A stretch of DNA of 52,333 nucleotides from Pseudidiomarina salinarum (GTDB lineage: Bacteria; Pseudomonadota; Gammaproteobacteria; Enterobacterales; Alteromonadaceae), in contig NZ_JPER01000009.1 in NCBI RefSeq assembly GCF_000753715.1, positions 1 to 52,333 on the forward strand. Reading direction: 5' to 3'. The notes beneath the pieces are model-generated. The model made no database searches, was not told the origin of the DNA, and was given only the letters and a program-made list of their open reading frames with translations. Position numbers and translations under genes: made by a program. This document shows, piece after piece, positions 46,180 through 52,333 of the stretch. Each line of letters begins with the position of its first letter. Positions within the stretch are counted from its first letter, which is position 1.

Positions 46180-46526
46180 ATTTTACGTTTCTGGAGCGCG
46201 TTGAGCTGATCGCCCTGCCACTCACCTAAGTCAATAATACGGTTGGGGTCCCACGTCTGATGAACTGCGGCGGTAACTTCAGCGGGCTTTACTGATATCT
46301 CGTCATGAGCTAGTGCAACGCACAGATCGCCCAGCCAGGATAAGCCGGTAACCGGCAAAGCTGAAGGCAGTATGAGCAGCCAGTCATGCAGACGGTAGTA
46401 GTACTTGGGATGAGTAGTCAGTTCAGTGGAATTGGCTAGTCGGGGCACCCAAAGACGTAGCCCCAACGCTGCCATGGCGCGCTGCTGAGCTGGTGAAAAA
46501 AGAGATGTTGTACTAGATTCTTTCAT
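46158..46526 (-). CDS. holD: DNA polymerase III psi subunit HolD
   Basis: 122 residues from ATG 46526 (MKESSTTSLFSPAQQRAMAA). The open frame extends upstream through the tRNA gene and cannot be coding there. The N-terminus, which in psi binds chi, is followed by the small alpha/beta core (HDWLLILPSALPVTGLSWLG; QKRKIWQLISQ end). Psi links the clamp loader to chi and SSB. Identification is helped by the holD-rimI neighbourhood; no strong Shine-Dalgarno is visible. Confidence 0.85.
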   Translation of the reverse strand: MKESSTTSLFSPAQQRAMAALGLRLWVPRLANSTELTTHPKYYYRLHDWLLILPSALPVTGLSWLGDLCVALAHDEISVKPAEVTAAVHQTWDPNRIIDLGEWQGDQLNALQKRKIWQLISQ

Positions 46527-46563
46527 AGATGCCAGCTTAGCGCATCGGCGGCTGTCAGAAAAG

Positions 46564-46640
46564 TGGCAGGGGTGGAGGGATTCGAACCCCCAACCGTCGG
46601 TTTTGGAGACCGCTGTTCTACCAATTGGAACTACACCCCT
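46564..46640 (-). tRNA. tRNA-Trp (anticodon CCA)
   Basis: 77 bases with encoded CCA. Acceptor AGGGGTG pairs with CACCCCT; anticodon loop CTCCAAA gives CCA (plus positions 46604-46606); T-arm GGGGGTTCGAATCCCTC. The discriminator is G. It lies 37 bases upstream of holD on the same strand, so both may share a transcript. Confidence 0.97.
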
Positions 46641-46655
46641 GCAAACAGACTCCGA

Positions 46656-46683
46656 ATTATACTGGCAGATACCTGCCAGGCAA
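46656..46683 (-). promoter_or_regulatory. tRNA-Trp promoter with an embedded palindrome
   Basis: On the minus strand a perfect TATAAT (46656-46661), a 16-base spacer and TTGCCT (46678-46683). The spacer is almost entirely an inverted repeat, CTGGCAG-ATAC-CTGCCAG on the plus strand (46662-46679), which also covers part of the -35. The predicted start is about 9 bases before the mature tRNA. Confidence 0.7.
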
Positions 46684-46698
46684 GCGATTTTACCGCTA

Positions 46699-46743
46699 GT
46701 TCGCCTGACTGCCGTTTTTTTCACCGGCTTTTTTAAGGCGAAC
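46699..46743 (+). other. Nested inverted repeat between tRNA-Trp and tamA
   Basis: Outer arms GTTCGCCT (46699-46706) and AGGCGAAC (46736-46743); inner arms GCCG (46711-46714) and CGGC (46725-46728) followed by six Ts. It resembles an attenuator but lies ahead of the likely tamA -10 (TATACT, 46747-46752), so its role is unclear. Confidence 0.4.
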
Positions 46744-46786
46744 TGATATACTCAGTAATAAATCAATAGGTTGGTCGGGAGACTTG

Positions 46787-48580
46787 ATGGTTCGACTCGG
46801 TACGGTTGGTAGCTGGTTGTTGTTAAGCCAACTTATCTTTCATAGTCCTGCAGGCTTCGCACAACAGTCCGAAGAGCGGCAAAGGGCTCCCGCGGATGCG
46901 ACGGTAAACGTCACTATTGAAGGCGTTGATGGCGAACTGGAAGACAATGTCCAGGGCTACCTGAGTATTATGGAACTTGACGGCAAGGCGGCACCCGCCC
47001 GCTTCCGCCTGCGATTTTTGCAACGTCGCGGTGAAGAGCAGATCCGCCAGGCGCTGGCCCCGTTTGGCTATTATCAACCCACCATTGAATCATCCCTTGA
47101 GCTGGTCGGTTCAACCTGGCAGGTGCATTACTCAATCGCGCCGGGCGAGCCAGTCCGGTTAGACGAGATTGATATCCGCATACTTGGTGATGGCCGTGAA
47201 GACCCCAAATTTCAAAAGCTGTTAAAACAACACCGCCTGGTATCGGGCAATGTGTTGCATCATGAAGCTTATGAGAGCCTGAAACGTCAGCTTCGTAATC
47301 TTGCCACCGAACGCGGCTATTATAATGCCCGCTTTACAGAACAGCAGGTTAAGGTGGAACTGACCGACCTCTCGGCGGACGTCACTTTATTCTTTGATAC
47401 CGCCGTCCGCTACGCTTTCGGTGAAACTACCTTCTGCTGCACCGAGCTTGATAATGACTTCCTGCATCGCTTTCGGAATTATGAAGCCGGGGACCCATTT
47501 CAGACTCGTGAGTTATTGGATCTTCAGGTTGCCCTTTCAGGCAGTCAGTATTTCAGTTCTATTGAAGTTGCCCCTGACTGGGAAAACCGGCAGGACGGAA
47601 GCGTACCAATCACTGTTGATGTAGAAGCCAACAAGCGCGATCGTTATCAGTTTGGTCTTGGTTATGGTACCGATACCGGGGCGCGGGCTACTGTGGGCTT
47701 CGATCGTAGGTGGGTCAACGCGCGCGGTCATAAGCTGAACAGTATATTGCGGTTATCTCAGGTACAAAATACGGGTTTTGTCAGCTACATCATACCCGGC
47801 ACAGATCCTGTCACTGACCAGTATAGTCTTACCGGAGAAATTACCGACCGATCTTATCAGGAACAGCGCTCCACCCTTTACCGCTTTACCGCACGCGACA
47901 CCCGCCATTTTAATAACTGGCAGCGAACCTACCAACTCGGTTGGCAACGCGAAGATTTTGCCTTCGGTGACCAACCCATGCGTTCATCAAACTTTCTGAT
48001 ACCTTCGGTCGAAGTCAGCCTGGTGGAAAGCACCAGCGTGGCTGATAACCGAAATCTCGTTGAAGATGGTTATCGGGTAAGCGCTAACTTACAGGGAGCC
48101 AGTTCTTCGCTGCTATCGGAAACCAGTTTCGTATCAGCACGACTTTCCGCAAAGTGGGTACATAGCTATACCGAAAAATTCCGTATGTTATTACGTGGTG
48201 AAGCTGGTGGTATGGCGGTAAGCAATTTTTCTTCGTTATCGCCTTCACTGCGCTTCTTTGCCGGTGGCGACTATAGTGTGCGCGGTTACGAATATGAACA
48301 GCTGGGTCCCCGAAACGAAGAAGGGGTCGTAACGGGTGGTCGTTACTTAGTGACAGGCAGTGTCGAATTTGATTATAAGGTGGCGGACTCCTGGCGAGTA
48401 GCGGTATTCAGTGATTTTGGTAACAGCTTTATGGACTGGCCGGTAACCATAAAACAAAGCTACGGCATTGGCGTTCGGTGGATATCACCAATCGGACCAG
48501 TACGTTTAGATGTAGCACAAGCCGTGGATGAGCCTGGCAATCCCTGGCGAATTCATCTGACATTGGGGCCGGATCTATGA
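46787..48580 (+). CDS. tamA: Translocation and assembly module outer-membrane protein TamA
   Basis: 597 residues from ATG 46787, with GGGAG five bases upstream. Signal peptide (ending SPAGFAQ), three POTRA-like domains (about residues 40-265) and a 16-strand Omp85 barrel with the family motif FFAGGDYSVRGYEYEQLGP and a C-terminal GPVRLDVAQAV strand. With TamB it promotes outer-membrane protein insertion or lipid transport. It overlaps tamB by 4 bases (ATGA). Confidence 0.95.
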   Translation: MVRLGTVGSWLLLSQLIFHSPAGFAQQSEERQRAPADATVNVTIEGVDGELEDNVQGYLSIMELDGKAAPARFRLRFLQRRGEEQIRQALAPFGYYQPTIESSLELVGSTWQVHYSIAPGEPVRLDEIDIRILGDGREDPKFQKLLKQHRLVSGNVLHHEAYESLKRQLRNLATERGYYNARFTEQQVKVELTDLSADVTLFFDTAVRYAFGETTFCCTELDNDFLHRFRNYEAGDPFQTRELLDLQVALSGSQYFSSIEVAPDWENRQDGSVPITVDVEANKRDRYQFGLGYGTDTGARATVGFDRRWVNARGHKLNSILRLSQVQNTGFVSYIIPGTDPVTDQYSLTGEITDRSYQEQRSTLYRFTARDTRHFNNWQRTYQLGWQREDFAFGDQPMRSSNFLIPSVEVSLVESTSVADNRNLVEDGYRVSANLQGASSSLLSETSFVSARLSAKWVHSYTEKFRMLLRGEAGGMAVSNFSSLSPSLRFFAGGDYSVRGYEYEQLGPRNEEGVVTGGRYLVTGSVEFDYKVADSWRVAVFSDFGNSFMDWPVTIKQSYGIGVRWISPIGPVRLDVAQAVDEPGNPWRIHLTLGPDL

Positions 48581-51500
48581 AGTATATAAAGTGGTTAGCA
48601 TGGATTGTAATCGGGCTCTTTATTATCGTACCGACCCTGGCCGGTATTTTACTGGCGACCACCAGTGGTTCCCGTTTTTTAATCAATCAGGGTATTTCTT
48701 ACGGCGCAGTGCCAGTCACTTATGAGCGTCTTGAAGGCAATCTGCTCGGCGAGCTGACCCTCGGTGGCGTTCGTTATAACACTGAGCAACTGGACGTTAC
48801 TATTGAAGATGTGACTCTGCGCTGGACTCCGACAGCGCTGCTCGATCGAGAAATTAATGTCCGCAGCCTACAAGCCAGTGGCATTGAGATTGTTCAGCAG
48901 GCTACTGCAGAAACTGCGCCAGAACAGCCCGCCGCGCTACCGGTTATATCACTGCCCTGGTTACTTACGGTAAACCAGCTTGAAATGAACCGTATTGATT
49001 ACCGCCGCGGCGATCAACACCAACAGATCAACCGGGTTTACGCTCAACTGCGGTGGCAGCAAACCGTAATCGCCATACAATCCCTTGAACTCGATCACCG
49101 ACAGCTACAACTGCAGGCTGACGGTCAGCTCGATATGGCAGAGAACTATGCCTTGTCTTTGCATGCCGACTGGACCTTAAGCAACTTTGAGGCGCCCGTA
49201 GATGTGCAGCAGTTGACTGGATCCGCTGACCTTGGCGGCGACTTGCAGCAGCTCACTCTAACGAGCAGCTTCCAGGTTAACGAGCGCTCCGGCGATAATA
49301 GTTTGCGTGCCCAGTTAAATGATCTCCTGACGGATCCGACCTGGGAAGCAAAATTAAATATTAATGGCCTCCCAGCCAGACTATTCAGTGAGATGTTACT
49401 TGCCGATCAGCCAGAGGATATCCGGCAGCTGCTAGGCGACAGTCTGATAACGGCAACCTTGGATTTGGATCAAGACCAGGTGCAACTCAACCAGTTCCGG
49501 CTGCACCCGGTAAGCCCAACAGCAGGAGTGGTTGAACTAAGCGGGCGTATTTGCAATTACCTGATGCTGGCAGAGAGCCCTGCGCAGGCACAGTTCGAAT
49601 TAACCGCAAATGCCGGAAATCTGCAATTACCCTACCAGATTAACGAGCGACCGCTGACAATCAACGATTTGAATCTGTCCGTAAGCGGCCATATTGATGA
49701 CTATCAGTTACAACTACGAAGTGACGTACTGGCACTGGACGACAAACCTATTGCTGTGCAGCTGGCGGGCAAGGGAACGACCACCTCCCTTGATCTGGCG
49801 ACACTCAAGGCGACCCATAATGACTTCAATGTGACCGCGAGCAGTGAGATTGACTGGCGCAACGCCCTGGCAATCACGGTAGATATCGAAGAAGCTAACA
49901 CCGCTATTCCAGCGGCCGACGGTGGTTATCCGATTTCTGCTGAAGGACGGATAGCAATAGCCGACGGTAAAGTGACTGCCGATGGCCTGCGCCTCATTTC
50001 AGGCGACACCCGGCTTATTGCCAACGGGGTAATAAGCAATCAGGATACGCTCGATATTGAACTGACAATCCCCGAGTTATCGCAATGGGTTGATAATCCG
50101 CTGGTGGCGGCAAGCGCTACTCTTAAAGCGCGGGTTAGCGGTAACTACAATGAAAAACTGGCGATTGAGATCGCTACGCTCGACCTGGATACCGAGGAAT
50201 TTGGCCGCTGGAGCAACCAACAACCCGCCCGGGTCGAACTGGATACCCGTAATCCGCTTGGTCAACTGACTGTTCGAAACTTATGCCTTCTTCAGGGCCA
50301 GGAAAATCCTGCCCAGATCTGCCTCGATGCAAAACCTCAGCAGCAGTTACTCGAGATAGAGGTCGCGGGTCAGCGTCTGCCGCTACGGCTACTTAACCGG
50401 TTACGGACCGAGGCGGCAGCGGAACGTATAGTCGGAACATTACAACTAAGCAGTACCACGCGGCTGGTTCCTGAATCCATGCAAATTCATTCGACCACGG
50501 GGCGGCTGTACAGCGAAAATACAACCTTTGTAGCCCTAGATGAAGAACTCAGCAGTCGCCTGTCCTTCTGGGAATTATTATGGGACGGCAACAGTGACCT
50601 GGTAACGGTTACGGCTCTAGCTGAACTGGAAGATGATTTAGGCCGGGCTTATGGTGATTTCAGTATCCGCGATTTAGCAACTAACCAGAGCCTCAGCGGC
50701 TCCCTGGACATGTCCCTTAATGATCTGACGTTGCTGCAATGGGTTCTGCCTGACTTACGCTACGAAGGTGCTACGGCGGTTGGCTCTGTTGCGGTTAGCG
50801 GAACGCTTAAGCAGCCACAAATACAGGGTTCACTGGAGCTTGCTGCGGAAGAGATCGGTTTCGCGCAAAGCGGCCTGCTGTTAACTAACGTCAAAATTGC
50901 GGCCATCGATCGGGCCCAAAATGCAGAACAGCTGGAAATAACTGGCCAGGCGCGTTCGGGCGATGGCTGGATAACTATTGATGGCTTTGTCGAACCGTTA
51001 AACGGCGTTCTCGAGCTACAGGTTAAAGGTGAGGACTTCAGGGCGGTGCAACTTCCTTCAGCACGCGTTGATGTTAACCCCGACTTGCGTATCAAAGTAA
51101 GGGAACAACAGATTCATGTTGAGGGTTCAGTTCACATTCCATACGCGCGAATTGAGCAACCAGATCTTGGTGATCAACTAGTAGAACGCTCGAATGATGT
51201 TCAGGTAGTCAGGAATGGAGAGCCGGTGACCCTTATTGAAGATGGCATCTATCCAGTCCACGCTTCAGTTCGGATCAGTCTGGGCGACGATATTTTGGTG
51301 GAGGCATATGGCTTTACCGGGAATGTCACAGGCAGCGTCCGGATATCGGAACAGCCACAAAAAGCCATGACGGTAACCGGTAGTATTAAAGTCATCGATG
51401 GCGAATATACGATTTATGGGCAAAGCCTGGATATCCAGCGAGGGGTGCTGATTTATAACGGTGGGACGCTCGATAATCCCGGTCTGGATCTGCGGGTCGC

Positions 51501-51975
51501 CCGCACGTCGTCCGGCGTCGGCGCGGCAGATGAGGTCACTGTAGGTGCGCAGATTGGCGGTACCTTATTAGCACCTGACTTCAGATTGTTTTCTAATCCC
51601 GCACTTCCGGAATCTGAAATTCTTTCGTATCTGGTATTGGGCCGCGGTTCAGGTTCCGGTGCTCCGGATCCCAATTTACAATTGCAGGCGCTGCTTATGC
51701 TCAGTTCGCGCGGCACAGATGCTATTGGCGGTTCGGTACAGGAAACTTTCGGGCTTGATGAGTTTGGTCTGGATTCTACGACTAACCCGCGTGAAACCTC
51801 GTTTTACATCGGCAAATACCTGTCGCCTAAGCTTTATGTGAAATACGGAGTGGGTCTGTTTGAAGATACCAACACCTTCTTTATTCGCTACAAGTTAACT
51901 GAACATCTGCTTATTGAGTCAGCGACCAGTAGTGAAGGCCAAGGCGGAGATATCTTCTATACCATCGAACGGTAA
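48577..51975 (+). CDS. tamB: Translocation and assembly module protein TamB
   Basis: 1132 residues, AsmA-like superfamily. An N-terminal inner-membrane helix (WLAWIVIGLFIIVPTLAGIL) is followed by a very long run of beta strands forming the periplasm-spanning groove. The C-terminal DUF490 domain carries YTIYGQSLDIQRGVLIYNG and LPESEILSYLVLGRGSG. It partners TamA. It is somewhat shorter than E. coli TamB (1259). Confidence 0.95.
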   Translation: MKYIKWLAWIVIGLFIIVPTLAGILLATTSGSRFLINQGISYGAVPVTYERLEGNLLGELTLGGVRYNTEQLDVTIEDVTLRWTPTALLDREINVRSLQASGIEIVQQATAETAPEQPAALPVISLPWLLTVNQLEMNRIDYRRGDQHQQINRVYAQLRWQQTVIAIQSLELDHRQLQLQADGQLDMAENYALSLHADWTLSNFEAPVDVQQLTGSADLGGDLQQLTLTSSFQVNERSGDNSLRAQLNDLLTDPTWEAKLNINGLPARLFSEMLLADQPEDIRQLLGDSLITATLDLDQDQVQLNQFRLHPVSPTAGVVELSGRICNYLMLAESPAQAQFELTANAGNLQLPYQINERPLTINDLNLSVSGHIDDYQLQLRSDVLALDDKPIAVQLAGKGTTTSLDLATLKATHNDFNVTASSEIDWRNALAITVDIEEANTAIPAADGGYPISAEGRIAIADGKVTADGLRLISGDTRLIANGVISNQDTLDIELTIPELSQWVDNPLVAASATLKARVSGNYNEKLAIEIATLDLDTEEFGRWSNQQPARVELDTRNPLGQLTVRNLCLLQGQENPAQICLDAKPQQQLLEIEVAGQRLPLRLLNRLRTEAAAERIVGTLQLSSTTRLVPESMQIHSTTGRLYSENTTFVALDEELSSRLSFWELLWDGNSDLVTVTALAELEDDLGRAYGDFSIRDLATNQSLSGSLDMSLNDLTLLQWVLPDLRYEGATAVGSVAVSGTLKQPQIQGSLELAAEEIGFAQSGLLLTNVKIAAIDRAQNAEQLEITGQARSGDGWITIDGFVEPLNGVLELQVKGEDFRAVQLPSARVDVNPDLRIKVREQQIHVEGSVHIPYARIEQPDLGDQLVERSNDVQVVRNGEPVTLIEDGIYPVHASVRISLGDDILVEAYGFTGNVTGSVRISEQPQKAMTVTGSIKVIDGEYTIYGQSLDIQRGVLIYNGGTLDNPGLDLRVARTSSGVGAADEVTVGAQIGGTLLAPDFRLFSNPALPESEILSYLVLGRGSGSGAPDPNLQLQALLMLSSRGTDAIGGSVQETFGLDEFGLDSTTNPRETSFYIGKYLSPKLYVKYGVGLFEDTNTFFIRYKLTEHLLIESATSSEGQGGDIFYTIER

Positions 51976-51983
51976 AAGGAAGG

Positions 51984-52018
51984 CATAAAAAAAGCCCCTG
52001 TCATCTGACAGGGGCTTT
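51984..52018 (-). terminator. Terminator of the 5S rRNA transcript, shared with tamB
   Basis: A 12-base stem (AAAGCCCCTGTC at 51991-52002 with GACAGGGGCTTT at 52007-52018) has a 4-base loop. On the minus strand it is followed by seven Us (plus A run 51987-51993), a strong end for the rRNA operon. On plus, TTTCGTTATTT follows, so it can also end tamAB. Confidence 0.93.
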
Positions 52019-52027
52019 CGTTATTTG

Positions 52028-52146
52028 AAGCCTGGCGGTGTCCTACTCTCACATGGGGAGACCCCACACTACCATCGGCGCTGAAGCGTTTCACTACTGA
52101 GTTCGGAATGGATCAGGTGGTTCCACTTCGCTATGGCCGCCAGGCA
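52028..52146 (-). rRNA. rrf: 5S ribosomal RNA
   Basis: About 119 bases beginning TGCCTGGCGGCCATAGCGAA and ending with the complementary CCGCCAGGC arm. The internal loop blocks CCGAACTCAGTAGTGAAACG and CGATGGTAGTGTGGGG are typical of gammaproteobacterial 5S. The 3-prime end is placed to within a base or two. It is the promoter-distal gene of an rRNA operon whose 16S and 23S parts must lie beyond the right edge. Confidence 0.96.
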
Positions 52147-52333
52147 AAACTGGTTGCTCTATCCCTGAGGGGATAAAGCCAATATGAACGGCTGATTGTA
52201 ACAGAGATGCCACTCTATTTGATGTGACCCTGTTTTTCCCGTGGTAGAACCACGGGCTACATGGGCCCCCCGTGGTAGAACCACGGGCTACGTTGGTTCG
52301 TAGCATTGTTTGGTAAAGGGTATTCGAACCTGT
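52147..52333 (-). other. Spacer upstream of the 5S rRNA gene
   Basis: 187 bases to the window edge without a gene. It contains the REP-like pair. I see no 23S rRNA 3-prime end and no tRNA in this part, so the 23S-5S spacer is at least this long. Confidence 0.6.
52238..52291 (-). repeat. Two identical GTAG-headed palindromes (REP-like)
   Basis: CCCGTGGT-AGA-ACCACGGG followed by CTAC occurs at 52238-52260 and again at 52269-52291, both in the same orientation with an 8-base spacer. On the minus strand each reads GTAG then an 8-base stem with a 3-base loop, the layout of REP sequences moved by RAYT transposases. They lie in the spacer upstream of 5S. Confidence 0.8.

Noticed and set aside
46527-46724. 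Extended holD frame through the tRNA gene
   Set aside because: The extra 66 codons cover tRNA-Trp and its promoter; the ATG at 46526 gives the expected size.
52238-52291. CRISPR array
   Set aside because: Only two palindromic copies with an 8-base spacer; no further repeats or cas genes.
52310-52331. tRNA T-arm (minus strand GGTTCGAATACC)
   Set aside because: The stem does not extend to five pairs around a seven-base loop, and no acceptor arm with CCA follows at the right distance.

Overview
The window reads as a chromosomal segment of a gammaproteobacterium, most likely a marine or halophilic member of the Alteromonadales such as the Idiomarinaceae. This is an inference from three things: the gammaproteobacterial form of the ribosomal proteins, the serB-smp, prfC-tatD and deo gene neighbourhoods, and an Mrp sodium/proton antiporter. 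Coding density is very high. Many genes overlap by 1 to 22 bases, and several convergent pairs have no visible terminator.

Layout. 1-0.98 kb: a secreted protein built of tandem 30-residue helical repeats, ending in a two-way terminator. 1.0-9.6 kb (minus): the spc operon (rplN to rpmJ, with secY) followed by the alpha operon (rpsM, rpsK, rpsD, rpoA, rplQ). An S4-type alpha leader and a hairpin separate the two. The S10 operon that normally precedes rplN is not present; a 384-base intergenic region and the Mrp operon lie there instead. 9.9-15.7 kb (plus): a six-gene Mrp operon with a fused MrpA/B. 15.7-24.7 kb (minus): a divergent Tad/Flp pilus locus. It has the pilin, three TadE/G-like proteins, CpaB, secretin, ATPase and two platform proteins, plus a DUF192 protein, a TPR lipoprotein, a prepilin-like protein and an unrecognised 174-residue protein. 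No TadZ, RcpB or prepilin peptidase is visible.

24.8-38.0 kb: divergent queE and queC (queuosine precursor synthesis), nagZ (peptidoglycan recycling), an S41 peptidase lipoprotein, and a minus-strand chain serB-radA-btuF-btuC-btuD-btuB. In that chain a probable cobalamin uptake system is translationally coupled to radA and has no riboswitch. Divergent smp, then tatD-family and prfC genes, complete this part.

38.1-45.2 kb: nucleoside catabolism. deoD is separated from cdd-deoC-deoA-deoB by an opposite-strand gene for a secreted subtilisin-like protease with an SLH-like C-terminus. 45.4-52.3 kb: an ArsR-family regulator with the cysteine spacing of HlyU/BigR/SqrR persulfide sensors, rimI, holD, tRNA-Trp, the outer-membrane pair tamA-tamB, and at the right edge a minus-strand 5S rRNA gene with its terminator. 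Upstream of the 5S gene are two identical GTAG-headed palindromes that look like REP elements.

No CRISPR array, prophage, transposase or integrase was seen. The least explained parts are the reduced Tad locus with its extra genes, the repeat protein at the left edge, the REP-like pair, and several intergenic inverted or direct repeats.
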